DNA of 64,000 bases from Nonomuraea turcica (GTDB lineage: Bacteria > Actinomycetota > Actinomycetes > Streptosporangiales > Streptosporangiaceae): contig NZ_JAUZQF010000002.1 of NCBI RefSeq assembly GCF_030718205.1, positions 558,001 through 622,000 of the forward strand, written 5' to 3'. The notes under the pieces were generated by a model. It had not been told where the DNA came from and made no database searches. It saw only the letters and a program-made list of their open reading frames with translations. Positions 1 through 8,866 of the stretch are shown here, one piece after another. Numbering within the stretch: the first letter of the stretch is position 1; each line of letters begins with the position of its first letter. The translations under genes and the position numbers were made by a program.

Positions 1-1284
1 GTACAGGCCGCTGCCGTCGGACTGCAGGGCGATGACGGGACGCTCGGGCGCGGCGATGGCGGCGCCGAGCGCGGCCGGCAGTCCCTGGCCTATCGCGCCA
101 CCGGTGTTGGTCAGGACGGTGTGAGGCACCGCCGCGGCCGATGCCGAGTAGAAGGGGTAGCCGCAAGTCCCGCCTTCGACCGAGACGATGGCGTTTTCCG
201 GCAGCCAGTTCGCCAGGGCGGCGCCGACGGTCTGCCCGGTCAGGGCGGTCCCGGGCGCGGGCTCGACCGGTCGCTGCGCACCGGCCATGGGGCGATCCGC
301 AGCGCCGACGAGTTCGGCCAGCGCTACCAGCGCCTGTTCAACATCCTGCGCGACGTCCGCGAGCCGGTGCACCGCCCCCTGGGGTGCCAGGCGGCTGGGG
401 ATTCCTTCGTATCCGAAGTAGGCGACCGGTTCGGAGACCCCGGCCAGCACCACCACCGCGGCGTCCCGGAGCTCCGCTACCGCTGTCTCCGGGAAGTACG
501 GCAGGCGGTCGATCGGGGGCAGCCCGCCGCCCCGCTCGGCTCGGGCGGGAAACGTCTCGCTGTAGAGACGGGCTCCGGTGGCGGCCGCGATCCGGCCGGC
601 GGCGGACTGGCCGAGGCGGCTCAGGCCCGCGCCGCCCAGGAGGAGAACGCCCCGGGAGCCGGCGGCCCGCAACCGGTGGGCGGCCTGCTCCACGGCCTCC
701 CCGCCGACGCCGGGCCGGGGGGCGGCACGGGGGCTCTCCACCAGCGGCGGCTCCTGCGCGGTCAGCTGTTGGAGATCGGCAGGCACGACCAGCGTCGACA
801 CGCCCAGACGGTCATGCGCGTCGTCGATCGCCCGCCGCGTCACCGAGGCGACCGAGGCGCGATCACCGATCTCGTGGTGCGCTCCGACGGTGCCCGCGAG
901 GGCGGCGATGTCGGAGGTCAGGGGCGCGTCGAAGGGCAGGTGCCAGCTCGCGTGATCACCCACGACGTTGACGACCGGGCTGTGCGCCCGGCGCGCGTTG
1001 TGCAGGTTCGCCAGGCCGTTCGCGAGCCCTGGCCCGAGGTGCAGCAGGGTCAGCGCGGCTCGCCGGGCGATCCGGGCGTATCCGTCGGCGGCGCCCGTGC
1101 ACACGTTCTCCTGCAGCCCGAGCACCGCCCGCAGCCCCGGTGCGCGGTCGAGCGCGGTGACGAGCGGCATCTCGGTGGTTCCGGGGTTGGCGAAGCACAC
1201 CGACACGCCGCGACCGGCGGCCGTCTCCAGGAGGACTTGCGCTCCGGTGAGTTCCACGTGCGCGGTGTGGCGATCGGTCTTCAC
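1..1284 (-). CDS. Thiamine diphosphate-dependent enzyme, acetolactate synthase/benzoylformate decarboxylase type (partial)
   Basis: Reading leftward from a GTG at 1284, 428 codons are open and run off the left edge. The N terminus has the ThDP-enzyme pattern FANPGTTEMPLV followed by LGLQENVCTGAADGYA, whose Glu is the expected cofactor-activating residue. A central domain follows, then the start of the ThDP-binding domain (TGGAIGQGLPAALGAA and SDGSGLY), where the window ends. Benzoylformate or phenylpyruvate-type 2-oxoacid decarboxylases and catabolic acetolactate synthase homologues share this layout, so the substrate is open. The GTG overlaps the amine oxidase stop (GTGA), implying coupled translation. 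Its place in an amine-oxidation operon suggests decarboxylation of a 2-oxoacid from the same pathway, which is inference. Confidence 0.85.
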   Translation of the reverse strand, partial: MKTDRHTAHVELTGAQVLLETAAGRGVSVCFANPGTTEMPLVTALDRAPGLRAVLGLQENVCTGAADGYARIARRAALTLLHLGPGLANGLANLHNARRAHSPVVNVVGDHASWHLPFDAPLTSDIAALAGTVGAHHEIGDRASVASVTRRAIDDAHDRLGVSTLVVPADLQQLTAQEPPLVESPRAAPRPGVGGEAVEQAAHRLRAAGSRGVLLLGGAGLSRLGQSAAGRIAAATGARLYSETFPARAERGGGLPPIDRLPYFPETAVAELRDAAVVVLAGVSEPVAYFGYEGIPSRLAPQGAVHRLADVAQDVEQALVALAELVGAADRPMAGAQRPVEPAPGTALTGQTVGAALANWLPENAIVSVEGGTCGYPFYSASAAAVPHTVLTNTGGAIGQGLPAALGAAIAAPERPVIALQSDGSGLY

Positions 1285-3212
1285 TGATCGTCCTGCCCCG
1301 GCACGTGGTGACAGTGCGCCGTGTCATGGCCTACCGGCGGCGGAACGTCCAGCGAGGGGTTGCGGTCGAAGAACCCGGCGGGCTTGAGGGTGAAGCCGAC
1401 GTACTCGCACGGCATGATCGGCCAGTCTTCCGGGCGGGGCAGGTGGGAGGTGCCGAACGTGTGCCACAGCACGACGTCGGTGTTCACCAGGTCTCGCTCC
1501 TGCTTGACCCACTCCCCGATCCCGTCCCCGGGATGCTGGTTCGGGTAGTCGCCGGCGGGGTGCAGCTCGTCGGGGCTGTAGCGGGTCACCCACAGGTGTG
1601 CCCGGGCGAACTCCGCGCGACGGGCCAGGTCGCTCTCCGGGGCCGCGAGCAGCGTGGGGCCGGCGAAGGGCACCAGCTTGTACGCCACCGGCTGCCCGAG
1701 ACGGTTCCGCACCTCGGGGTTGACGATCTTCCAGGTGCGGGCCGCGAGAGGATCGCACATGCGCCGCCCGTCCCGCTCGTTCTCGATCCAGGTCTGCCGG
1801 GCCACGATCGCGTTGCCGTGAGGATTGTCCGGCCCGACAGGGAGACCGACGGCGTCGACCTCGACGACGGAGTTCCGCGGGCCGTCGACCTCCATGTCCA
1901 GACGCATGTTGAACAGGTGCTGGTGGTTGGGCGCGTCCAGCTGCGGCGCGACAAGGGTTCCGTATCCGGGAACCTCCCCCGGGGCGATCGCGCGTGTTTG
2001 CACGATGCCGGTCAGCTTCGCTTCGAACTGGATCGTTCCGTCGAGGTAGAAGTACCAGAAGAAGCCGTACTCGTAGTTGCCGATCGTGTGGATGGCCGAC
2101 ACGACCATGCGGCGGGAGCGCCTGACCTCCGCCCGCTCCACATAACGGAAGTCCCAGTGCTTCCAGAGGATGCCGTAGTCCTCCTCGTGCAGGCAGATGG
2201 CGTTGTGGACGGTGTGCGGGCTGCCGGACTCGTCGGCGAGCACCGCGTCGAGGTAGCGGATCTCGCCCAGGCAGTCACATCCGAGGCTGAGCGACCCGAC
2301 GGTCTTGCCCAGGTTGTACTCGCCGGCGTCGAAGACGTTCCGGAAGTAGAAGTCTTCGCTGGTGTCGCCGTAGGGCACGACCATTTCGCCGATGCTCGCC
2401 CGGTGCAGGATCGACCTGCGCCGATCACCGTCCTGGTAGGAGACGTCGCTGATGACCAGGCCTTCCACGGTGTCGATGTGCGCGTGCAGCCGCCAGCGCT
2501 GCCACTCGATCACGTTGCCCGACACCGTGAACGACGGGCCCTCGGGCTGGACGATCTCGATGGGACGAAGGTCGTCGCGCAGCGGGCCGACGCTGCCGAC
2601 GTCGTAGTTGCCGCTCTCGGGCGGCAACGGAATGGGCTCTCCTTCAATGATCGCGGCGACGGAGCGGGCGTCACAGTCGATCACGAACACGAGGTTCCCC
2701 ACAGGACGCGCGTAGCCGTTGTCCTCCTTGAAGCGCCGGACGTAGGCGCTGGCCCGGATGACGCGGCGCCGGGCGTCCACGCCCTCGACCGGCAGGGTGC
2801 CCGTCGACCAGGGGTCGAGCTGCAGCAGGGACAGGTCGTCGACCCCGTGGCGGGCGAGCGCGGCGATCGAGGCGCCGTCGTTCTTCACGATGTCCTCGAG
2901 GGCGAGGATCTCCTCGATCATGATCGGCGGCTGCACTCCCGGCACGTGCCTCCAGGAGGTCACGACGTTCCGCGCGAGATCCACACGGGCTTCGTACGTG
3001 GCCCCGGCGTCGCGGTCGTAGACGACCAGGAACGCCGATCGCGCGACGGGCCGCGAGGGGTCATGGCTCCGCACGGCTTCCTTGTCCGGAGGGTCCAGCC
3101 GCACCAGGGGAAACCTCGGCGAGCCGAGCTCGGGCCGGTCCGAACGTACGGCGTGTACGGCCCGCTCGATCTCCTCGACGGTCAGCGGATCGTACGGGTG
3201 CGATGTCGTCAT
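1281..3212 (-). CDS. Copper-containing primary amine oxidase
   Basis: This 643-residue protein would oxidise primary amines to aldehydes, ammonia and hydrogen peroxide using copper and topaquinone. The cofactor-forming motif TIGNYEYGFF is present, with Tyr380 the predicted topaquinone precursor. A HQHLF motif and the later WHTFGTSHLPRPEDWPIM segment supply the expected copper-binding histidines. Length and C-terminal signature fit the family. The ATG at 3212 is chosen because homology begins soon after it. The aldehyde dehydrogenase, amine/amino-acid permease and ThDP enzyme around it make an amine-degradation role likely. The substrate (phenethylamine, tyramine, histamine or other) cannot be read from sequence. 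Confidence 0.93.
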   Translation of the reverse strand: MTTSHPYDPLTVEEIERAVHAVRSDRPELGSPRFPLVRLDPPDKEAVRSHDPSRPVARSAFLVVYDRDAGATYEARVDLARNVVTSWRHVPGVQPPIMIEEILALEDIVKNDGASIAALARHGVDDLSLLQLDPWSTGTLPVEGVDARRRVIRASAYVRRFKEDNGYARPVGNLVFVIDCDARSVAAIIEGEPIPLPPESGNYDVGSVGPLRDDLRPIEIVQPEGPSFTVSGNVIEWQRWRLHAHIDTVEGLVISDVSYQDGDRRRSILHRASIGEMVVPYGDTSEDFYFRNVFDAGEYNLGKTVGSLSLGCDCLGEIRYLDAVLADESGSPHTVHNAICLHEEDYGILWKHWDFRYVERAEVRRSRRMVVSAIHTIGNYEYGFFWYFYLDGTIQFEAKLTGIVQTRAIAPGEVPGYGTLVAPQLDAPNHQHLFNMRLDMEVDGPRNSVVEVDAVGLPVGPDNPHGNAIVARQTWIENERDGRRMCDPLAARTWKIVNPEVRNRLGQPVAYKLVPFAGPTLLAAPESDLARRAEFARAHLWVTRYSPDELHPAGDYPNQHPGDGIGEWVKQERDLVNTDVVLWHTFGTSHLPRPEDWPIMPCEYVGFTLKPAGFFDRNPSLDVPPPVGHDTAHCHHVPGQDDQ

Positions 3213-3271
3213 CGCCGGTGCCTCCAGATTGTCGTGGTGAACGTGCGATGTCCTCAGTGGCTCCGGCGCCG

Positions 3272-4735
3272 TCAATCTGCCGGAGCGGCCTCGGCGACGC
3301 TCGCCTCCGCCTCGACCGGCCGGCGCAGCGCGGCGTACGACCAGAGCACGCCGAGCGCGATCCACGCGAGCAGAGCCCATGGGATGGTGTCCAGAGGGCT
3401 CGCCGCCTGGTAGAAGGCGCCGAACACCGCGCCGGTCGCGACCGTCACCCCTGCGACGGCGGCGACCACCAGCTTGCCGCTGCTGACCTGACCCCACAGG
3501 CCCTTGACACCTGCCGCGCTCACCACGAGGTACATCAGCGCCAGGCCCGTCCCGCCGAAGCCCGCCATCCAGCCGAACATCGGGGACCACTGCGGCTGGA
3601 GGACGCCCGGCTGGCCGGTCGCCCGGGAGAAGAGTCCGTCACTGATCACGACCACCATGACCGAGACGACCGAGACGACACCGAGGAGAGCGGCGGAACG
3701 GGCCGGCGTCCGGTACCGGGGGTGGACGGCGGCGAGGACTTTCGGGAGCCGCTGCTCGCGGGCCATCGAGAGCATCCCGCGGGTCACCGCGACGCCTACT
3801 CCGATCGCGACCGCGAGGACGTCGAGGATGACCAGGATCGACACGAGGTGGCCGAACACGGGGGAGCCGAAGTCGGCGCCCGACGCCAGTGCCTGCAGCG
3901 GGAAGACGCTGTTCTTCCACGCCTCCGCGTCCAGGCCGAACCCGATGTCCTGGGCATACGCGGTCACCAGGTAGAACGCCCCGACGATGGTGAGTGACAG
4001 CATGACCGCCCGCGGGATGTGCCGCTTCGGCTCCGCGGTCTCCTCGGCGAGGTTGGCGGCGGACTCGAACCCGATGAACATGTTGATGCCGTAGAGGACG
4101 CCGTACAGAAGGTCCAGACCGCCCACCGCGAGCGGGTTGAAGGGGGCCGCGGACAGGCTGTGCCCGCCCTGCCCGCCCGCGAGGATGATGCGCACCGAGA
4201 AGGCGAGCACGACCGCCATCGAGAGCAGCGCGAGAGCGAGCTGCGTGCGAATCGAGATCTGGACGCCGATGACGAGCACGGCCACGACGATCGCCACGTA
4301 TCCGAGCGACAGCGGCCACCACGGCACGTCGACCGACAGCAGGCTGAGCAAGAGATCCTGCGTGAGGCCGCCGAGCAGGAGGAAGGTCGCGGCCGCGAGG
4401 ACCAGCATCGCGCCGTAGTAGAGCCAGCCGCCGACGAGACCGACCCGGGGACCGGCGCTGAGACTGACGTAGTCGTAGAGCGAGCCGCACCGATGGATCC
4501 GCTTGGCGTACTGGGCGATGATCCAGCCCACCCCCGCCATGCCGACGGCGGCGATCAGGATGGCGGCGGGAGTCGCGACGCCGGCGCCGCGGCCGGTCGC
4601 CGACAACCCGACGACCAGGGGCATGAGGGCCGCGATGGAGAAGACGGGGCCCATGAATCCGATGGACTGGGTGAGCACGCCGAGCAGGGAAAGGCGACCC
4701 CGCGCGAGCTCGGTGTTGTCAGGGGTTGGCGTCAT
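3272..4735 (-). CDS. APC-superfamily amino acid/amine permease
   Basis: The protein has about 487 residues and twelve or so hydrophobic segments in the APC layout. The N-terminal GxxGxGxxxG-like helix is represented by LLGVLTQSIGFMGPVF, and the FIGFESAANLAEETAEPKRH motif is typical of amino acid/polyamine transporters. The ATG at 4735 is preferred over upstream codons because an AAGGAG Shine-Dalgarno lies nine bases before it and homology starts there. It sits upstream of the amine oxidase in the same direction and probably imports the amine or its amino acid precursor. The promoter region carries motifs also found before the aldehyde dehydrogenase (4791-4820). Confidence 0.9.
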   Translation of the reverse strand: MTPTPDNTELARGRLSLLGVLTQSIGFMGPVFSIAALMPLVVGLSATGRGAGVATPAAILIAAVGMAGVGWIIAQYAKRIHRCGSLYDYVSLSAGPRVGLVGGWLYYGAMLVLAAATFLLLGGLTQDLLLSLLSVDVPWWPLSLGYVAIVVAVLVIGVQISIRTQLALALLSMAVVLAFSVRIILAGGQGGHSLSAAPFNPLAVGGLDLLYGVLYGINMFIGFESAANLAEETAEPKRHIPRAVMLSLTIVGAFYLVTAYAQDIGFGLDAEAWKNSVFPLQALASGADFGSPVFGHLVSILVILDVLAVAIGVGVAVTRGMLSMAREQRLPKVLAAVHPRYRTPARSAALLGVVSVVSVMVVVISDGLFSRATGQPGVLQPQWSPMFGWMAGFGGTGLALMYLVVSAAGVKGLWGQVSSGKLVVAAVAGVTVATGAVFGAFYQAASPLDTIPWALLAWIALGVLWSYAALRRPVEAEASVAEAAPAD

Positions 4736-4790
4736 CCGAAGCAGCTCCTTGGGGTCGTGCGTCTTCACGCGAAGGATGAGTCCCCGTCTT

Positions 4791-4820
4791 GTCCGATAAT
4801 CGTTCAGCAAGTTCGATTAA
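4791..4820. promoter_or_regulatory. Candidate IclR operator upstream of the amine permease operon
   Basis: CCGATAATCGTTC (4793-4805) and GTTCGATTA (4811-4819) lie just before the permease. Near-identical blocks, CCGATAGTCGTAC and GTTCGATTA, occur between the aldehyde dehydrogenase and the IclR gene. Two motifs shared by the two catabolic promoters suggest one regulator, most simply the linked IclR protein. The rest of 4821-5066 shows no gene. Confidence 0.4.
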
Positions 4821-5066
4821 TGGAAACACATCGTGCGTCCGCTGGTCGGCTGGTGTCAACCCCCGGGGAATCGCGACCTGACATCGACCCGGACCGCCGG
4901 GCGAGCCACGCACATCGCGGCCCCGGAGCGCGGGATTGATGCGTATGGGGTCGTCCAGGCGGGCCATGCCGGAAGGCCGCTGATCCGCGGCAGGAGACAG
5001 CACACGGAGACCACCCGCCGTCTTCAACGCCGACAGGGCCCGAGAAGAAGTGCGCCTCCCGGGCCG

Positions 5067-5759
5067 CTACGGGCGCGGCGGCCCGGGACGATCGGCCGTG
5101 TCGCGGCCCAGGAACTCCGCCAGCAGGCGGTCGGGCTCCATCGGATCCGTCGAAGTGATCCGCAGCAGCCCGCCGCGCCAGTGGTGGTCGGTCATGCCCG
5201 GGTTGTGAACGGAGGTTCCGTCGGGCCAGACGACCTGCGGGCTGCCCTGGATCCGCACGCCCTGGCTTTCGGTGAAGTCACGTACGACGTCCGCTCGGAC
5301 GTTTTGCGTCCGCCAGGCGGACATGACGCCTTCCACATCGCAGTCGGGCCGGTACTCGAGAGCGATGTCCAGGGATCGGCGCAGTCCGGCCTCGATGCTG
5401 ACATCCACCGAATCCCGAAAGAACGCGATTCTGAGGGCGTAGTCGACATGCTCCGCCAGCTCGGCCCCACCCGTACGGGCCGCCGCCGCCACCAGTTCGA
5501 ACGCCGGCAGGAAAGTGGAGGGCCACGACTCCCCCGAATAGAGGTTGAACAGCTCCGGCTCGTGGGAGGCCAGCGCGGCGACCTCGACCGAGAGGATGTC
5601 CCTGGGGGTCCCGCGGTGATTGACCCATTCCAACGGCCATGCCCGCGGGACGAAGACGACCTCGGCGCCCAGACGGGCCCGGGCCCGCCGCAGCCGATGC
5701 ACCGCGATCAGGGCCCAGGGACAGTGGATGTCCGACCAGATGTCGACCCGCCGCGTCAC
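5067..5759 (-). CDS. DsbA-family (FrnE/HCCA isomerase-like) thioredoxin-fold protein
   Basis: A 230-residue protein with the DsbA-like fold: an N-terminal strand and SDIHCPWA at the active site, a helical insertion, then the cis-Pro region GSPQVVWPDGT. The usual CPWC motif is CPWA, so the resolving cysteine is missing and classic disulfide exchange is unlikely. This suggests a glutathione/mycothiol-type isomerase or transferase role, as in 2-hydroxychromene-2-carboxylate isomerase relatives. The GTG start overlaps the stop of the flavodoxin gene (GTGA), so the two are co-translated. The gene is the last in the 8012-to-5067 run. Confidence 0.75.
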   Translation of the reverse strand: MTRRVDIWSDIHCPWALIAVHRLRRARARLGAEVVFVPRAWPLEWVNHRGTPRDILSVEVAALASHEPELFNLYSGESWPSTFLPAFELVAAAARTGGAELAEHVDYALRIAFFRDSVDVSIEAGLRRSLDIALEYRPDCDVEGVMSAWRTQNVRADVVRDFTESQGVRIQGSPQVVWPDGTSVHNPGMTDHHWRGGLLRITSTDPMEPDRLLAEFLGRDTADRPGPPRP

Positions 5760-6418
5760 CGAGCCCGATCCCCCATGTCATTTCCCCCTGGTACGCCGGA
5801 CAACTCCATCTCCGCAGGGGCGAGTAGCCGCGCGAACCTCACCAGCCGTGCGCCCTGATAGCGGGCGCAGCTCAACGTCACATCGTCGGGGGGACTCGAG
5901 GGGAACCCGGCCGGCCACGATGTCCCATAAGGGTTGCCACCGGCGGCGTACACGACGTCGTCGGTGTATCCGAGTGGAACGATGACCGATCCCCAGTGGT
6001 AGAAGACGTTGTTGAGGGAAATGATCGTCGACTCCTGTCCCCCGTGCTGCTCCGCCGAGGACACGAACGTGGTGACGGGCTTGTCGGCCAGTTTGCCCGC
6101 ATGCCACAGGCTGCTGGCCGAGTCGATGAACTGCTTCAGCTGTGCCGCCGGCGTGCCGTAGCGGGTCGGCGTCCCGAAGGCGTATCCGTCCGCCCATTCG
6201 AGGTCGTCGAGTGTCGCCACGTCGACGACCGAGTCGACGTCCTGACGGTGCTGGGCCCAGTCCGCGTTCGAGGCGATCGCCTCGGGCGGGGCGAGTTCGG
6301 TGACCCGGCGCAGCCGGACCTCGGCGCCGGCTGATTCGGCCCCTTCGGCGACGGCTTCCGCGAGCCGGTGCACCGATCCGGTGGCGCTGTAGTAGACGAC
6401 GAGAACACGTGGTGACAT
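5756..6418 (-). CDS. WrbA-like NAD(P)H:quinone oxidoreductase / flavodoxin
   Basis: The protein starts MSPRVLVVYYSATGSV, the phosphate-binding loop of the flavodoxin fold, followed by the aromatic FMN-contact region FGTPTRYGTPAAQLKQFID and the late segment SAEQHGGQESTI, all typical of WrbA. At 220 residues it is slightly longer than WrbA. The ATG at 6418 follows a GAAAGG ribosome site at good spacing; an upstream in-frame ATG at 6433 has none. Two-electron quinone reduction fits detoxification beside a peroxide-producing amine oxidase. The downstream DsbA-like gene overlaps its stop. Confidence 0.88.
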   Translation of the reverse strand: MSPRVLVVYYSATGSVHRLAEAVAEGAESAGAEVRLRRVTELAPPEAIASNADWAQHRQDVDSVVDVATLDDLEWADGYAFGTPTRYGTPAAQLKQFIDSASSLWHAGKLADKPVTTFVSSAEQHGGQESTIISLNNVFYHWGSVIVPLGYTDDVVYAAGGNPYGTSWPAGFPSSPPDDVTLSCARYQGARLVRFARLLAPAEMELSGVPGGNDMGDRAR

Positions 6419-6530
6419 GACGAACCTTTCCATGGGACGCGGGGAGGAGTTGCGGCGGAATGTGGGGGATCAGCGGTGAGTTGCGGGAAGGAGCGGCCGC
6501 CCGCGTTGCCGGCAGGACGACCCGCGGAGG

Positions 6531-8012
6531 TCAGAGAACGATCGTCACGGTCTTCTCTTCGGTGTTCGCCTCGATGCCCGCCCACCCCAGCTCCCGGCCT
6601 TGACCGCTGAGCTTGAAACCTCCCCAGGGAAGGCTCGGGTCGAGCGGAGACCAGCCGTTCACCGCGACCGCACCCGCCTTGACGCCGCGCGACACCCTGT
6701 GCGCGCGGCCGACGTCCGAGGTCCACAAGGTGGCGGACAGCGCGTAGTCGCAGTCGTTGGCGATCGCGACCGCCTCCTCCTCGGAGTCGAACGGGATGAT
6801 CGTGCCGACCGGGCCGAAGATCTCTTCTCGGGCGATGGTCATCGAGTTCGTCGCGTCGGCGAACAGGGTCGGTTCGACGAAGTAGCCCGGACGTTCCGGC
6901 CGGCCGCCCCCGACGACGCACCGCGCGCCGCCCGCGACGCCCGCCTCGATGTATCGGGACACTCGCTCGAGCTGCCGCGCGTTGATGAGAGCTCCCATCG
7001 TCGTGCCCTCATCGAACGGGTCGCCGAGCTTCACGCCGCGCGCCCTGGTCACCAGACGTTCCACGACTTCGTCGTAGACGGCGCGGGCCACGAGAATGCG
7101 GCTGCCTGCGGCGCACACCTCCCCCTGGTTGGCGAAGATGCCGACGGCCACACCGTCGGCCGCCGCGTCGAGGTCGGCGTCCGCGAAGACGATCTGCGGG
7201 CTCTTCCCGCCCAGTTCGAGGGTGACGCGACGGAACCCCTTCGCCGCGGCGACGGCCACCTTGTACCCCGTCTCAGGACTTCCGGTGAAGGAGATCTTGT
7301 CGACGCCCGGGTGATCGATGAGGAGCTGGCCGGTCACGCTTCCACGGCCGGGAAGCACACTGAACGCCCCAGGAGGGAATCCGGCCTCTTCGATGAGTGA
7401 TGCCAGCAGCAGCGATGTCAGCGGTGCCTCCTCCGGAGGCTTCAGGATGAGCGCGCACCCCGCGGCGAGGGCGGGTGCGATCTTCCACGCCGCGATCATC
7501 GTCGGCGAGTTCCACGGCGTGATCGCGGCGACGACCCCGACCGGTTCACGGACCGTGTAGCTGACCGTGGGCCGTCCCATGTAGCCGGACGTCGGGATGG
7601 AGCGTCCCTCCAGCTTGTCCGCCCAGCCGGCGAAGTGGCGGAAGGTCCGGACCGACTGGGGAAGATCGATCGCGCGGGGCTCGAAGCCCGGCTTGCCGAC
7701 GTCGAGCGACTCCAGTGCCGCGAATTCTTCGCTGCGCTCCTCGAGCAGGTCTGCCACCCGGTTGAGCAACCGGCCCCTGGTGGCACCATCCGTCCGTCCC
7801 CACGCGCCGTCGTCCAAGGCTGATCGCGCGAAGGAGACGGCCGAGTCGACCTCGGCGGGGCCGGCCGCCTGAACCGTTATGAGCCGTCGCTCTGTCACGG
7901 GATCGACCACGTCGAACGTGCCCACACCTCGCGTGACACCCCACCGTCCCGCGTAGTACGGCTCGGTGGGGACCTTCAGGGCCAGGCGTTCGGCTTCAGC
8001 ACGTACTATCAT
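6531..8012 (-). CDS. NAD(P)-dependent aldehyde dehydrogenase
   Basis: A full-length 493-residue ALDH. It has the proton-abstracting Glu in VTLELGGKSPQIVF, the nucleophile Cys300 in NQGEVCAAGSR, and the C-terminal AREEIFGPVGTIIPF and PWGGFKLSGQGRELGW signatures. It would oxidise the aldehyde released by the amine oxidase to the acid. It is divergent from the IclR regulator, and putative operator motifs abut its start codon, so repression could block translation initiation as well as transcription. The ribosome site is weak. Other aldehyde substrates are possible. Confidence 0.93.
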   Translation of the reverse strand: MIVRAEAERLALKVPTEPYYAGRWGVTRGVGTFDVVDPVTERRLITVQAAGPAEVDSAVSFARSALDDGAWGRTDGATRGRLLNRVADLLEERSEEFAALESLDVGKPGFEPRAIDLPQSVRTFRHFAGWADKLEGRSIPTSGYMGRPTVSYTVREPVGVVAAITPWNSPTMIAAWKIAPALAAGCALILKPPEEAPLTSLLLASLIEEAGFPPGAFSVLPGRGSVTGQLLIDHPGVDKISFTGSPETGYKVAVAAAKGFRRVTLELGGKSPQIVFADADLDAAADGVAVGIFANQGEVCAAGSRILVARAVYDEVVERLVTRARGVKLGDPFDEGTTMGALINARQLERVSRYIEAGVAGGARCVVGGGRPERPGYFVEPTLFADATNSMTIAREEIFGPVGTIIPFDSEEEAVAIANDCDYALSATLWTSDVGRAHRVSRGVKAGAVAVNGWSPLDPSLPWGGFKLSGQGRELGWAGIEANTEEKTVTIVL

Positions 8013-8060
8013 GTTCGATTACCGTTCTTTTTGGCCGATAGTCGTACGCGAACGATAGTC
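8013..8060. promoter_or_regulatory. Candidate IclR operator between aldehyde dehydrogenase and iclR
   Basis: GTTCGATTA (8013-8021), CCGATAGTCGTAC (8035-8047) and a repeated CGATAGTC (8037-8044 and 8053-8060) lie in the 131-bp divergent region. The first two match the motifs at 4793-4819 before the permease. Their placement between a regulator and its likely target supports an operator; direct evidence is lacking. Confidence 0.45.
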
Positions 8061-8143
8061 ACGGCGCCGGATGACCGTCAAGACGGCACCGCACGCCGAC
8101 ATGTGACACCATGTGCGCCTGGAAAGGAGGGTGAGGAGCTGTC

Positions 8144-8851
8144 GTGGCTGCACCGGGCGGGGAGACATCTCAGACACTCGACCGCGGTTTGACCGTGCTC
8201 AAATTGCTGGCCAGGAGCGAGGACGGCCTGACGGCCGCCGACCTCGCCGAACGGCTCCACACTGCCCGGGCCATCGTTTACCGCTTGCTGCGCACTCTGG
8301 AGGCCCACGATCTCGTGAGCCGCGAGGGCGCGAAGTACGTCCTCGGGTACGGCATCGCCGAGTTGGCCGGACGCCTCCAACCACGGCTCCAGACCACGAT
8401 ATGGCCCATTCTGCGCAAGCTCAGCGAGCAGACCGGCAGCACCGCGCTACTGAGCGTTGCCGACGGAGATCATGCGCTCATCCTCGTGACGGCGGAACCT
8501 CTGAACAGCACCTTCCACCTGGCGATGCGGGAAGGGGCGCGCCACCCCCTCAACGTCGGCGCCGACGGGGTGGCGATCCTCGCCGGCCGGCCACCGAGCG
8601 CCGGCGACACCGAAGACGTCCGGCTGGCGCGTGAGCGCGGCTACGCCGTCACGGTGGGCATGATCCAGCCCGGCGCGGTCGGCATTGCCGCGCCCATCCA
8701 GGTGTCGGACTGGGCGACGGCGAGCCTCGGAGTGGTCCAGCTCGGCGTCAAGGCAGACGATGCGCTCGTTCCCGCCGTGATGGACGCCGCGGCCGAGGCC
8801 AGCGCGCGACTGTCAGGCGCACCCCGAGCCGAAGCGGCCGAGCGCTACTAG
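8144..8851 (+). CDS. IclR-family transcriptional regulator
   Basis: The 235-residue protein has an N-terminal winged helix (TLDRGLTVLKLLARSE..LTAADLAERL..ARAIVYRLLRTLEAH) and a C-terminal IclR effector domain with the typical AAPIQVSDWATASLGVVQL stretch. The GTG at 8144 lies shortly after a GGAGGGTGAGGAG ribosome site. It is transcribed away from the amine/aldehyde cluster and probably represses it in response to an aromatic or carboxylic intermediate. The ligand is unknown. Confidence 0.9.
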   Translation: MAAPGGETSQTLDRGLTVLKLLARSEDGLTAADLAERLHTARAIVYRLLRTLEAHDLVSREGAKYVLGYGIAELAGRLQPRLQTTIWPILRKLSEQTGSTALLSVADGDHALILVTAEPLNSTFHLAMREGARHPLNVGADGVAILAGRPPSAGDTEDVRLARERGYAVTVGMIQPGAVGIAAPIQVSDWATASLGVVQLGVKADDALVPAVMDAAAEASARLSGAPRAEAAERY

Positions 8852-8866
8852 GGGTTGCGGCACACG

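Noticed and set aside
141..971. Many long Arg/Pro/Ala-rich open frames opposite or out of frame with real genes, here and throughout
   Set aside because: High G+C makes stop codons rare in shadow frames; these have no motifs, ribosome sites or plausible composition.
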